Source of the DNA: Strongyloides papillosus
Taxonomy: Eukaryota > Nematoda > Chromadorea > Rhabditida > Strongyloididae
Assembly (NCBI GenBank): GCA_005656395.1
Contig: SRSI01000043.1
Location: 558,001-622,000 of the forward strand
Direction of reading: 5' to 3'
DNA: 64,000 nt
The notes under the pieces were generated by a model. It had not been told where the DNA came from, searched no databases, and worked only from the letters and a program-made list of their open reading frames with translations. Shown here one piece after another: positions 9,353-21,351 of the stretch. Every line of letters starts with the position of its first letter. The stretch's first letter is position 1. The position numbers and the translations under genes were made by a program.

Positions 9353-12117
9353 GATCAAAGGAATAATTGATTATTATAAATATTGTATAGATTGATAAAT
9401 ACAGATAATTCTATATAGAGAGTGACACACGATAAGTATTTAATTCTGAAGGTCTAAAAAGGAATAACGCGATTATTAAAAGTTAAGGAGATTATATATA
9501 TACATTATATGTAGAAGAATATAAAACATCTCTCCACATGGAGTCGATATGAAAAAAGTTCTACTAATTAATGCTCATATAGACGAAATCGCCGCGAAGG
9601 CGCATCAACCACGCCCAACGCCTATTTTTTATTGGCATATTTCAACTTAGGCATATAAAATCAAAAGTTTTTTTTATTTATAGTATTAATTTATTGGTAA
9701 AAGTTATTTAAAATTGCTTAAATTAATGAACATAAAGTCATTGTTTTTAGTGGTACAAATTTTAAAACAATATATGTGTGATAAGAAAGATTAACTAAAA
9801 AATAGTTTTCTATAATCATTGATAAGTTTAAATTTCCATTCAAAAAGAGCTTAGCAATAAACAAAGGTGGTGAAACCAATAGAAATAATATAAAATTGTT
9901 AAGTTATAAAAAAAAATCCATACAAATATTCAACTTAAATATTAAGACAAACAAATAGTTTGAATACATTAACAAATAATTAGAATTCTTAAAGTCATTC
10001 ATATATTAGAAAATAGAATAAAAACGAAATTAAGATTTTTTTATATTTGACTTCTTAAAACAAACATTTGGTTGGACAATAAATATTCAAAACGATGTAT
10101 AAAAATAAGTAAATTCACTTATAATACACATTAGTTTCAATTTATTATGTATCCATATTTTAATACCTTTAAGCATAGTATTATGAGAAATACATTAATA
10201 ATCTTTAAACTTTAAGACACTCTATTAGAAGTTTTAATATTAAAGAAGGCAATAGAAATTTTATTATTACATAATATAAAAGTTTTTTATAATTATTATT
10301 TTAAATAGCTAATACTTTTATTTTGATAAAATAGTACAGATAAAAATCCATTAAAATGGATGATCTACATTAAATCCTAAATCAAAATCCTTTGAAAATT
10401 ATTTTTCCTAATTCTATGTTCTTTTATTGTTTTTGATTGTAAATGAATGATATAACTTTAAAAATAATGGTCTTTCGATAAAAACTTTAACAATATATTA
10501 TAAGGTAAAGTAATGTACAAAAATTATGTCTGATTTCTCATTTGCAACCTATAGATTTATGATTTATTTGAAGTAAAAATAATGACTTTGACCAGGTTAG
10601 AAATCAAATAAAATGTAGTCATTTTTAATAGAAATATTGTACCTTTAAACTGTGCCGTACTTGACCTATACTCAGCACTTTCAATAAAATAGAAATATAA
10701 TTGTAGGTGTTGTTTTAAAAATGAAATTACATTAGATAAAAGGTAAAGAAGTTATTTAAGATAGTGTTTTTTATTTCTATAATAGTCTAATATAGTTTTA
10801 GAATTTTATCATAAAGTGACTGGCGTGGGTAACACTTTCATGTGATAATTTTTTGAATGATATTGTATCAAACATTATTAGAACTATTAATATATATATT
10901 ATATAACATACTTCTTATAATATATATCTAAAATAGAAGAATAGTTAGATTTTTACACATCACTAGATAAAGTTATTCTTCTTTATACTTTTTTTTTGAA
11001 ATATATCATTAAGTATATATATAGATTTCATTTTAACTACTGACTTTACATCTCATATGATCATCTTATATTAGTAAAGCATTTTTTCCTTAATGTAAAT
11101 ATAGAAAAAATAATATTTAAAATATGATAATCAAATAAATAAAATTTAAATATTAACAATAAAATTGCTACGATGATTATTTGTAATCATAAAAAAAATA
11201 ATCAGAAACTTATTGGTCAATTTATATAATGGGAAAGAAATTATGAATTAAGCAATAAATTTAATTGAATTCTTCTTATGCTTATTTTTAATATGAAAAG
11301 GTTATTATGGTTTTAGATTAAATACTAAGTATATGTTTTGTGTAATTTTAAAGAGATGTTATTATACTTTTTCTAAATAGTAATTTCTCTTAAACACAAA
11401 AAAAATACATTTTAATAAAATTAATGTAAGATATTGTCATTACTCCTATGTGATATACTAAAAGGTAGAAGAAAAAAGAAAGATTCTTGAGATAAAAAAG
11501 ATGATAAGATTAGATATTAACATATTGAATAATATAAATTATATATAATATAGATCATCAAGATATTAGGTAAAAAGAAAAGTTAATTTGATCGATGGGT
11601 AGCATCAAATATAGTACAAGTAATAGTGCTTACAAAATAAGCACCGATACGATCTATTTAATAATATGTATATATATGTATAAGAGATTTTAGTGGTTTG
11701 TGAAAAATACAATTCTTTAAGCAAATATACAAAGGGACACAATAAGATATCGTGTAAATATTATACAAAAATAATTAAATGGATCGATTACAAAATTTTT
11801 AGTACGCAAAACGGACAGGTGTTGCCTGTATTTCTCTCTCCATCCTATGAAGGACACTAACAGTACAATGGCATATTATACATATAAGTGTATTGAGGGT
11901 GATGTATTATATACACATACTTATATATAAATATATATACAAGATGTTATTCAATTAAAAGGAATGAGGCTGTTTAAATTGATGAAATGATTCATAAAAG
12001 TTATGACTAACTAATATATACATAACATTTTTTTTAACAAAAAGTATATTTTCACAAAATGACTAATAAATAAAACGTATAATATTTTATTATGACATTA
12101 TAATAAATAATAAAATT
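9353..12117. other. Long intergenic region upstream of erm-1
   Basis: About 2.8 kb with no supported gene. A small GC-rich island at about 9585-9630 (CGCCGCGAAGGCG, then CCACGCCCAACGCC) stands out from the A/T background about 240 bp upstream of erm-1 exon 1a and may be its promoter core. Near 11590-11830 the composition is a little less extreme but no open frame survives. Much of 10.8-11.6 kb is simple TA-rich sequence. Confidence 0.45.
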
Positions 12118-13315
12118 TTATAAGAAGACTGGAGCATTGTTTGATCTTGTGAATGGTATGGAATCATCATCACAACCACCTCTACTATTATGTCCACCAC
12201 GCAATTTTGTATATCCAATATTAAAAGAAAGTTTAGAACATAAATTAGGCTTTTGAGTACGTATCGTAAAATATGCCCCTAAAAAGATTGATGATAAGAG
12301 GAGGAGTATCAAAAATTTAAATATCCTTCCTGATGACAGATGTGAACAATCTTGTTTTTTAAGATCAAATATTGACTTTCCGGCAAACTGACTTGGTGCA
12401 TGGCATAATGTTTTCCCCTAAATATAAGGTAAAAAATTAATAATAAAAAAATAAACATACTGAATCAATGAATTCTTCTGCATACTTTGAGGCAAAATTT
12501 AATAAATCTTTATTTTCACAACTACAAATCAAAGGGTTCCCAGCAATATCAAGGTCATGTAAATTTTCATTATCCTCCCAAATGTGTGATGAAATTATTT
12601 CAATACTATTATTTGTTAAATCTAAGAACTCCAACCCAGACAGACAATTTTTACCATCAAAGTCAAATGATTTCAATTTGTTGTTCTTTAATTCTAATCT
12701 AACTAATCCTTTTACAGAACAAAACGTTTCCGGATGAAGGAATTCAATACCATTATCATTCAATATAATCTTATTTAAATCTACAAATTCATTTTTTTCC
12801 GTTTTAAATAAATCCCTTATCAAATCAGCCTTCCCTTTTGGTGTTAACTTCTTTGAAATAGCCCTCGTAAGATCAATAATTTTTAAGTTCTTTTGGTACT
12901 CCAATGGTGCATCTCCAACACGGGATATGTCGTTATCAGCCAAATAAAAATACTCAACCCTCGGGAATCCGATTAATGTTTTGTGACCGATTCCTGTAAT
13001 GTGATTAGAAGAAATATTGACCCATGTAACTTTGATGTGACGTATATTGTTTTGATCAAAAAAACTAGTTTCAGAGAGATCACCAATTTTATTTCCAGTA
13101 ATTTCTAATGTATCAAGATCAGGATAGAGTTTTGGTGAAGCAGCTAAAAACATTGAGTGACCTACTTTTTGAGTATTTTTGCAAATAAAATGTGTTTGGT
13201 TACATTGGCATTTAGTGGGACAATTAACTTCGAATTGGCTTTTCCTAACTACACATTTAGAATATTTGATTAAGAATATTAATATGACTATAGTAAGAAG
13301 ATATGTGAAACGCAT
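12118..13315 (-). CDS. Single-pass transmembrane leucine-rich repeat protein
   Basis: Exons 13315..12461 and 12417..12118 (43 nt intron, GTATGT/TTTAG) give 384 residues. A signal peptide (1-21) precedes an LRR N-terminal cysteine cap (CPTKCQC...FICKN). About six leucine-rich repeats follow with LxxLxLxxN spacing (for example LVRLELKNNKLKSF and LEFLDLTNNSIEII). A C-terminal cap (NPLICSCENKDLL...TLCHAPSQF) is completed only after splicing, which supports the join. One hydrophobic helix (FKFLILLLLSSIFLGAYF, about 318-335) and a short cytoplasmic tail follow. Such proteins act in cell adhesion, neuronal guidance or apical matrix organisation. The exact orthologue cannot be named from sequence alone. 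Confidence 0.85.
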
Positions 13316-13620
13316 TGTATATTCTAAAACACAATCACTTAATATATATATTAAGATGTCAGGTTGTTAAAGAAAAGTATAATCGATTATATATACCTTC
13401 TAACGTAAATCAAATAACTTTACACTATAATACATAAATAAATATATTATATTAACGAACAACAATTTTTTATACACCTTTATTAAAATAATTTTTTAAA
13501 TAATATAAAGTAAAATTAATTAAAAAATTATATATTTTTATAAGTAGTTCATCATTTAAAATTAAAAACAAATTTAATTAGTGATAAAGTATATATCAAT
13601 ATTAATATTATATTTCCTTC
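13316..13620. other. Short intergenic, nothing recognised
   Basis: About 300 bp between the start of the LRR gene and the end of gei-8, both on the minus strand. AT-rich, with no coding or structural signal seen. Confidence 0.4.
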
Positions 13621-16600
13621 TCACTTATCAACGGCACTCTCTTCGGATGATTGAGCTGTTGCTGGTGTTTGTGGGGGCGCTGCCGCTGAAACTAAGTGTG
13701 GAGTAGTAGTAGAAAGAGGAATAGTTGTTTTAACGGTAAAATGAGATCGCGATGTACCAGCCGCTAATTGTGGAGATATTGCTTCTTGAGATGAATCGGA
13801 AATAAATACCATATCAAAGGTGGGAAAACTTTTTAATAACTCTGAGTACATTTCATCTTTTATATCAACAAGAGATAATTCATTTTTTGACAAGTCATCT
13901 TCATCACTTCCTGAGGAAGAGGAGATGTCCTCGTATTCACATTTTAAGGATGAATGATGATTGTGATGTTCTTGTAACATCAAAGGCACAGGTGGTTTTG
14001 GAGGTTTTGGGGAAAGCAACATTATTTCTGATATGATTGGAAGATCATTATTTACGGATGATATCGATGAGGATAATGTTGTAGGTAAAGGAGGTGGTGA
14101 CGGTGGTGGTTGTTGTAATTCTGTTGATGTTGTAATACTTGGAGGTTTAGGTGGTGATGGAATACCACTTGGAAGAAACATAGGTGTTTTCATTAGTAAC
14201 ATGTCACTTTTATCCAAATCTTCTCTTGTCATCTCAGCATTAGAGGAATCATCATCAACGGGTGGTGGTGTAAATTGAGGTACCGGAAAACCAGAAGGTG
14301 AAGGCTTTGCATCATTTGAAGTTGAAAGACCATCTGGAATTGAAATTTTCATTGAAAGACTACACAATAAATTTGGTGGTTGTTTTAACTCTATCAGAGA
14401 AGGAGATACACTTTTCCCAATATCAAATGGTGGCATTGGCGGTGGTTCTATGATAAGTTCTGGGGGTCTTGGTGGTGGAAAAGAATCATCTAAAAAAGAA
14501 AAATCTTCTTTCTTGGTCTCATCCTTCTTCTCCTCAACTGTAGGCATAGAGTTTTTTTTAGACTCAACTGGTGATAATAATGTACTTAACAATTCATCGT
14601 TTCCAGAATCCTTCATTAATTCATCATTAATTATTGATGTGACAGTCTCATCAAGATTCGTCCTTTTCCTTTTTGGTGGAGCTTCTTTAGTCATCTCATC
14701 ACGGACTATTTTATCAATTTGTTTGTTAATTAAATTTTGTTGAACTTCATTTACATTTATAGTAATTTCCTGACTTACATCACTTTTCGTCGTTGGTTTA
14801 CTAGGTGGTATTTCTGCAATGGAAGGAGTAGTAGTTGGCTTCTTAGGCCTAAAAGTACCGGGTATTAAGTGTGTTGGATCTGATGGCATTGAAGGAGAAT
14901 GATTAATTTGAGGGAGCATTTGTGTCCCAAGACCTGTTTTTCTCTTTCTCCCTGATTCAGATGCATTTTGTAAGTCTCCAACTGGAGTCAAAGAACTTTC
15001 AACTATAACATTATTACTATGATTCGCTTCAATCGACTGTGGTTGCTGTTGTTGGGGTAATACATTTGATTGTTGTTTAGCAGCTTCTATTTCGTTTTCA
15101 ATTTTCCTTAAAAATGCTACAGGCCCACGGAAAAAATTGTCAGCAGTAGAACTATCTTGTTTGAAAAGAGATTGTAACAGGTCACAAACATGAGGTCTTC
15201 CCTTAAGATAATCCATAGCCCAAGTAATTTGACTTTTTTGATCTGGTGAAAAATCACTAATCTCCGTTAAACTTGCTAGAAATTTAATAATTTCAATATT
15301 ACCACTTCCCTGTCTCTGATGATTTTGGTGTTGTTGTTGAGTATTAAGTCGTTGAATTTCTTGTTGTTGAGCATGTTGTTGTTGAAGAAAAAGTTCTTGC
15401 CCTTGAGCTTTGGCTTTTCTCAAAGACTCTTCAAATATCGCTACATTGTTACCACCGGGAATACTACAACTCGTTGATGCTGTTATCTTCTTTTTCTGCT
15501 CAATCAATTTCTGCTCCTGAGCCCTTTGTTCAATTAATTTTTGCTCCTGAGCCCTTTGTTCAATCAATTTCTGTTCTTGAGCCTTTTGTTCAATCAATTT
15601 CTGTTCTTGAGCCTTTTGCTCATACAACCTTTGTTCCTGTAAGTACTGTTGTTGTAGTTGTTGGTAATTTTGTTGCAACTGTGACTGTGCCAATTGATTC
15701 TTAAGTTGTTGGACGATATTTTGTTGATCGCGAACTTGCTCTTCTAAGTGAGCAATGACTAGAGGAACAGATTGACGAGGTAAAGTTGGAGGGAAAACTT
15801 TTAGATTTCTTACATGTTCAAGTTGTTGTTGAAGAGATAGTAATTTCTGCTGTTCATTATTACATCTAATAAGCTGCTCGTAAAGAGCTTGAGATGATTG
15901 TTGTTGAATTATTTGTTCTGGTAAATTTATCTTAGAATATAAATATTGCCTTATTGCTGGATGTAAATGAGCAAAATTAGGATTTGCAAGAATATTTTTA
16001 GCATCTTCTTCATTAATGTTAAAATTAGTTGGGTGACCTTCCTCTATCTTAGTAGAAGAGGGCGTTACTTGTTGTTGTGGTTGTTGGGACACCTGCACTT
16101 GATGAGAACTTGGCACAGAAGGATGAACAATTTTTTGAAGAAGTGGTGATTCTGATGTCTTATTATCTGAAACAGTTGAAGTGACAAAGCTTTTAACCGA
16201 AAAAGGTGAAGATATTTTGTTGCTGACAATCGGCTTCGTTACAACAGCACTACTACTACAACTATTACTTTGACTATTTCTTACCGGTGTTCCAAGTGTT
16301 ATGGATCCACAACTGGTACTAGAAGGCAAAGCTTTTTCTACAACGGTTACAAGGTTATTAGTAGTTATACAAGAATTAATGCCACTATTACTGGATGCCA
16401 AAGTTGATTGTTCTTTTTCAAATTCTTTAACTTTCTTACAACGTTCCTTCTCCATTTCTTCTTCCTTCTTTTTCCTTTCAGCCTCCTCAGCTTTTGATTT
16501 AAGATACATCAAATGATCGTAGTTACTTCTACATGCATAACTATTTGCTTTTTTATTCTCAAATTCTTGAGAAATTCTATTCCAATCTTCACCATAATTT

Positions 16601-18909
16601 TCAACAAGTTTCAGTAATTTCTCGTTCATTTTATCATCCCACTCAAAAGGAGATAACTCGAAATCACGTTTCTTTTGAAAAACTTTAACTTCATCATCTA
16701 ATGCGCCATCAAAAAACAACTCAATGTCTTTCTGAATTTTTTTCGCGCAGGCAGAACAACTTTTAGTTATTAGTATACCGAACTTGAATCTTTCACGGAA
16801 AAACTCCTTTTCGTCTTCGCTTAACTCATTCCATCTATTAGAGAACGTCTTTAAAGCTTTAATCTTCTTTTGTTCATTTTGACATACGCCAATCATACAT
16901 TTCTTGAATCCCCTCGGATTCCTATTTGGTTGACCTAATTGAATACATTCTTCACAAAGATAAGCATCGTTACATTCACCGACTTCTGTACCACACGTTG
17001 AGTGATGGCATTTATTAATAGAAGTTTTGGTTAAAGAACCTTCATTTGATTCAACTTTCTTTTTACATAACCAACATTCCAATGACAATGAAAATAAAGT
17101 CTTTGGTTTGTCTTTTCCTCTTTTTTGGTTTGTTAAATAATTATCTACCTCTTCTTGCAAAGGCATTGGAGCTCCCAATGCTTTCCGAGCTTTGTTGTTT
17201 TTACGTTTAATAAAAATTCTTTTATACTCTTCAGTATGTTTAGTAAGATAATAATAATATACACATTGTTGAGCCGTCTTCTTTGGTAAAAATAATTGGA
17301 CAGCAGCAAAATTTTTTGGATACTGAGCTATAACTTCTTTGAATGTTTTTTTCTCATCGTCATCCCATAATGATAATTCATACCTAACCCGTTTACGATG
17401 ATTCTCCAGTATTGGTTGTTGGACGATTCTATTCCTATTAATAAAATGAACCTTTTCTGGAAGTTGCATTAATGGAACAAATACAGCACTTCGTTGAGCT
17501 TTTTCTCTTACTGCTGGATCAATATTATCGATACCATAACTTCTCCTTTTTGAAGCACGATTAGCTCTTTCTTCATTTTCACGTAAACTCCTTAACGTAT
17601 CAAATGTTTTCTCAAATATTATACTCCTTTCTTTGTCTTTTAATTTCTTCTCTGCACTATTCTCAAAAGCGTCAACTTTTTCTTTCCATGCATTATAATT
17701 TTTCTCGTACTCTTTACGATATGCTTCTAAAATCTCGTGTTCTTCTTGACGGATCCTCCTAATATGCGCACGGAGCTTTGGGGCAAACGTTTCATGGTTC
17801 TTTAAGACTTCTTTAACAATCGGATAGTCCATTATATCGAAATATATAGGAGCTGGATCTATAGGTTTGTTTTGATTAAGAGACAACGTCTTCTTTCTAC
17901 TCGCCTCAACACGTAGAAGATTAGCTTTACGCACTTGATCAATCAAACACTCTACATCTTTATCTTTTCCCCCTATCCCAGAAGAACTATCATCTTTAGA
18001 AAGCGCAGCGTCAGCTGCTATTTTCTCTTTAAGCTGTTGAAGTTTCTCATTAGCAATTATAAAATCTTGTTTTGCTTTTGATATGTTTTTTTCATGAGTA
18101 TCAATCTGCTCGTCAATCTCCCGGATTTCATCTTGAGTTTTTTTCATCTTATCCTCAAGATCCTTACGTTTACGTTCAATTTGCTCTGAGTCAGCAGCAT
18201 GCTGTTTCTTTTTATCACTTATCATTTTATCAAAAAGCTTCCTTCGATGGAGAATTAGCCCACTCACTGCCTGAGCATTCCCAACTGACTGACTAGCTTG
18301 GGCTTGTTGTTGAACCGCCAACAGTTGATTTTGTTGTTGTTGTGCTTGCTGTTGTTGCTGCTGTTGTTGTGCTAATAATTGACTTTGTTGCTGTTGTTGC
18401 TGCTGCTGGAGTTGTTGTTGTTGGAGGGCAGCTAAAAGTAGAGCCTGATTATTGAACCCAGCAGACATCTGCATGCGGGCAGCCTCTTGAAGAGCTTTCT
18501 GTTGTTGCATTTGTAGAAATGCTGGATTATTTTGAAATGCTTTCAACTCATTTACAAAAGTAGGATTAGTTAATAGCGCTGGGTTGTTTGATATCATATT
18601 TAGCATGTCATTACATAATCTTTCATTTGCTGCAATTTGTTGCTGTTGTTGCTGCTGCTGTTGTTGTTGGCGTAGAGCAGCAACTGCAGCTTGATCATGT
18701 CGTTTTACCTGTTCCATCAATAAACGTTGTGTTTCATTTTGTTGTTGTTGATTCATTAATTGTTGAAGCTGCTGAATATACGCCATATTATTATTAGTAT
18801 TCATGGGGCTAGCATTATTTGCAGCTAACAATTGTAACGCTCTTAACTGTTGTGGAGGTATATTGCCAATATGAGGAACTCCTACATTTGGAAAGTTATT
18901 TGGTAACAT
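13621..18909 (-). CDS. gei-8: Nuclear receptor corepressor (N-CoR/SMRT family, GEI-8-like)
   Basis: One uninterrupted 1762-codon exon. The N-terminus is rich in polyglutamine (about 50-205), followed by coiled coil. Residues about 385-500 match the N-CoR deacetylase-activating region (YEKNYNAWKEKVDAFEN; KVHFINRNRIVQQP), directly followed by SANT1 (about 512-560, SLWDDDEKKTFKEVI...YYYYLTK). An insert with many cysteines (about 612-722) separates it from SANT2 (about 754-803). The remainder is Gln/Ser/Pro-rich and probably disordered, with a 10-residue tandem repeat (AQEQKLIEQ, four copies, about 1095-1140). N-CoR proteins scaffold HDAC3-type complexes on unliganded nuclear receptors. The absence of introns over 5.3 kb is typical of this window. 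Shares a ~500 bp divergent promoter region with sas-4. Confidence 0.9.
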   Translation of the reverse strand: MLPNNFPNVGVPHIGNIPPQQLRALQLLAANNASPMNTNNNMAYIQQLQQLMNQQQQNETQRLLMEQVKRHDQAAVAALRQQQQQQQQQQQIAANERLCNDMLNMISNNPALLTNPTFVNELKAFQNNPAFLQMQQQKALQEAARMQMSAGFNNQALLLAALQQQQLQQQQQQQQSQLLAQQQQQQQQAQQQQNQLLAVQQQAQASQSVGNAQAVSGLILHRRKLFDKMISDKKKQHAADSEQIERKRKDLEDKMKKTQDEIREIDEQIDTHEKNISKAKQDFIIANEKLQQLKEKIAADAALSKDDSSSGIGGKDKDVECLIDQVRKANLLRVEASRKKTLSLNQNKPIDPAPIYFDIMDYPIVKEVLKNHETFAPKLRAHIRRIRQEEHEILEAYRKEYEKNYNAWKEKVDAFENSAEKKLKDKERSIIFEKTFDTLRSLRENEERANRASKRRSYGIDNIDPAVREKAQRSAVFVPLMQLPEKVHFINRNRIVQQPILENHRKRVRYELSLWDDDEKKTFKEVIAQYPKNFAAVQLFLPKKTAQQCVYYYYLTKHTEEYKRIFIKRKNNKARKALGAPMPLQEEVDNYLTNQKRGKDKPKTLFSLSLECWLCKKKVESNEGSLTKTSINKCHHSTCGTEVGECNDAYLCEECIQLGQPNRNPRGFKKCMIGVCQNEQKKIKALKTFSNRWNELSEDEKEFFRERFKFGILITKSCSACAKKIQKDIELFFDGALDDEVKVFQKKRDFELSPFEWDDKMNEKLLKLVENYGEDWNRISQEFENKKANSYACRSNYDHLMYLKSKAEEAERKKKEEEMEKERCKKVKEFEKEQSTLASSNSGINSCITTNNLVTVVEKALPSSTSCGSITLGTPVRNSQSNSCSSSAVVTKPIVSNKISSPFSVKSFVTSTVSDNKTSESPLLQKIVHPSVPSSHQVQVSQQPQQQVTPSSTKIEEGHPTNFNINEEDAKNILANPNFAHLHPAIRQYLYSKINLPEQIIQQQSSQALYEQLIRCNNEQQKLLSLQQQLEHVRNLKVFPPTLPRQSVPLVIAHLEEQVRDQQNIVQQLKNQLAQSQLQQNYQQLQQQYLQEQRLYEQKAQEQKLIEQKAQEQKLIEQRAQEQKLIEQRAQEQKLIEQKKKITASTSCSIPGGNNVAIFEESLRKAKAQGQELFLQQQHAQQQEIQRLNTQQQHQNHQRQGSGNIEIIKFLASLTEISDFSPDQKSQITWAMDYLKGRPHVCDLLQSLFKQDSSTADNFFRGPVAFLRKIENEIEAAKQQSNVLPQQQQPQSIEANHSNNVIVESSLTPVGDLQNASESGRKRKTGLGTQMLPQINHSPSMPSDPTHLIPGTFRPKKPTTTPSIAEIPPSKPTTKSDVSQEITINVNEVQQNLINKQIDKIVRDEMTKEAPPKRKRTNLDETVTSIINDELMKDSGNDELLSTLLSPVESKKNSMPTVEEKKDETKKEDFSFLDDSFPPPRPPELIIEPPPMPPFDIGKSVSPSLIELKQPPNLLCSLSMKISIPDGLSTSNDAKPSPSGFPVPQFTPPPVDDDSSNAEMTREDLDKSDMLLMKTPMFLPSGIPSPPKPPSITTSTELQQPPPSPPPLPTTLSSSISSVNNDLPIISEIMLLSPKPPKPPVPLMLQEHHNHHSSLKCEYEDISSSSGSDEDDLSKNELSLVDIKDEMYSELLKSFPTFDMVFISDSSQEAISPQLAAGTSRSHFTVKTTIPLSTTTPHLVSAAAPPQTPATAQSSEESAVDK
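15490..15630 (-). repeat. In-frame 30 bp tandem repeat inside gei-8
   Basis: Four to five copies of a 30 nt unit (plus strand core TGAGCC.TTTGTTCAAT) encode repeats of AQEQKLIEQ(K/R). The copies differ mostly at one codon (Lys/Arg), which points to recent slippage expansion in a Gln-rich linker. Confidence 0.8.
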
Positions 18910-19407
18910 TTCCTAAAAAAGAAGTTATATACAAAATTATTATTATAACTATATATATTCACGTAAAGATGTGTAAAAAACTGGATAAATCAAATATACG
19001 GAAGTTTATACAAATATTTTCCCATGGCATTCTTAGGTTATTTATCAATCTATCTAAATAGATAGAGAGAGAGAAATTTGATATATTGACAGGGAGTCGT
19101 CGGGACATATAAATTGGATAATCAATTTTTATTACAAATAAAAAAAATTATGACTATAGGTGGTAAAAAAATACATTAATTTTATCTTGAAGAACAAACA
19201 ATGTGATTGTAAAAAACAAATTTTAAAGAGAAATCTAGCATGTGCATCTCTCGTACATATACATATGCATTATCACACATAACACAAAAGACAACAATAT
19301 TCGTTTTAAGACTTTATGTACACTATTCCAAAGTGCGCGGCTTGTATTGTTTTTTACACATACAGTACAAACCTAGTAGTAATAAACAACAATTTTCAAG
19401 GAAAAAA
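18910..19407. promoter_or_regulatory. Shared divergent promoter region of gei-8 and sas-4
   Basis: A 498 bp interval between two head-to-head start codons, so both promoters must lie here. A GA-rich tract (GATAGAGAGAGAGAAA, near 19057) and a short less AT-rich segment (near 19090-19110) are the only distinctive features. TTTTCAAG just before the sas-4 ATG could serve as a trans-splice acceptor. Confidence 0.4.
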
Positions 19408-21351
19408 ATGGAGAATATTGAAAACCGTACTCCGAAAACGTGTGGACCGAGGCCTTTCCTGAAGAAAGGAGAAGGTATTACAGGTAAATATAAGGTATGT
19501 ATATGATCATTGTGTAAATATAGATGCTCTGTAAACATAATATATTAAATTGTATATTTTTTTATTTTGTTTATTTAGGTTAACTATTCACAAATTGGTA
19601 AAGCAGTAGCAACATCTACCCCTAAATCAGTTAACTATTTCAATGAAGATCAAGAAAACAGAAATCACGATACACTTGAATTCGAAAGAGTAGAGCGGAA
19701 AATTAGTGAAAAAATAAATTCTGAAATTGATAGTAAGGTTGAGGAAATAAAAGATGACGATAAGTTAAATTTTGAAATTTCTGATTCACCAGTTAATGAT
19801 GGGTTAAAAAGTGTGGATGAATTTATATCACAAAAAAGAGACCTACCTAAAATATACACACCTAGTAACATAACGAACGATAGTAGTACTTCAACAATGG
19901 GTTTTATAAAAAATAGATATGGACATTTGTTAAACAGTGGGTCATCGACATCGTCAACAACACTGAACACAAACAACACAACTTCCTCCTCTGGTCGTAT
20001 GAAATATTTAGGTGTCGTCATGGAAGAAGAACAATCCACCCCAAAGTTAAATAAAAATGACATTGTTGTTAATCTTGCTAATCAATTGCGTGATCTTATT
20101 GTTCACATTGATTACGCATCTCTTCAACTCCGAAGTAGACAGGATTTATATGAAACAATGAGACAACAAAAATTTGAAGCACAAGTTATAGAGCTAGATA
20201 AACAAATGAAAACATTTGAGTACGAAAAAATTGGTCTATTAGAAAAACAAACAAGGTGTCAAAAACTAATACAAAAACAAAAAGAACAAATTGAAACACT
20301 AACAAAAGATAAGGATGATCTTAAAAGTCTCTCTGATAAGTATAAGGAAATTGTGTCAACAAAAGATACAAGGATTGCTAATTTAAGAAGTAAGATTACT
20401 CAGCTCGAAAATTCAGTAAAAGAAAAGGAAAGTATTATTAAAGAAAATGAGAAGAGACAGGCACGGCGGTCACTTCCGTCAACTTTAAAGAGTAGTACAA
20501 GAAGTCAATCTCCAACAATGAATTTACTTCAGAAGTCATCTGTTGTATCAGACATCAAGGATATTATACGTACAGAACTGATTAATCAACAGAAACAACA
20601 AATACACCACAACATTTCTGATACAGTTAAAAATGTGCGATGGAAAAGTCCAATAGTTGATTATACTGATAAAAGTATTAATAGCAGTTCACTAATGAAA
20701 CTCATTAAATTTGATGTTGATTCAAAGGGAGACTGTATATCTACATATAGTGATAGTAAACGCACTACAGAACATATTGTAAAATCTTGTGAATGTGAAC
20801 ATTATGAGTATTCTAACGGTGATAAAAGATGGGAACATTCTACAGGAAAATTTCACATGTATTATTATAGTGACGAAGGGGTTACGTCACTCATATTAAC
20901 AGATGAGTGGAAATTACTATATCATTCAGGTTCGGGACAGATAGATCTTTATAAAAGTGATGGACAGGTGATATTAATACAATCATCTGGTGATAGAGTT
21001 GAATTTTCTAGAAATGATAACGCTGCGATAATTTATATGGGTAATGAGAATAAATATATTGTTACACCGACAACGATAACACCTGTTACCGATAACACTC
21101 AAGAGTCGCATTATGCTGATGGTAGTTACATAGCAAGAAGAAGGGATAACTCAATTGAATTTGTCTCTCCTGTCTTTGCATTGCGACGTGATTCAACAGG
21201 AAATGCTAAACTTTCTATCGTTCTCCTAGATATTCAAATATCTCTTCTAATACATGACGTTGTTTGTATTAAACATTTAAATAAAACGAACTATGGAATT
21301 AATAAGACGATTTGTTGTTTATGGGGTAAAAATAGTCATTTAGTCTGTTAA
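19408..21351 (+). CDS. sas-4: SAS-4/CPAP-like centriole assembly protein
   Basis: Exons 19408..19494 and 19579..21351 (84 nt intron, GTATGT/TTTAG) give 619 residues. The short first exon encodes RPFLKKGEG, matching the conserved (K/R)RGEG motif of CPAP-type proteins. A Ser/Thr-rich stretch and a coiled coil (about 190-322) lead to a C-terminal beta-rich T-complex-10/G-box domain (about 410-570) with repeated units such as YEYSNGDKRW, DGQVILIQSSGDRVEF and YADGSYIARR. SAS-4/CPAP recruits tubulin and builds the centriole wall; its G-box binds the SAS-5/STIL partner. The last ~45 residues do not look like the domain and may include read-through into an unrecognised intron or a diverged tail. Confidence in the family is high, in the 3' end moderate. 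Confidence 0.86.

Noticed and set aside
11880..11945. TA-rich tract as possible centromere or origin-like element
   Set aside because: Simple TA sequence is common across the whole window and nothing else distinguishes this one.
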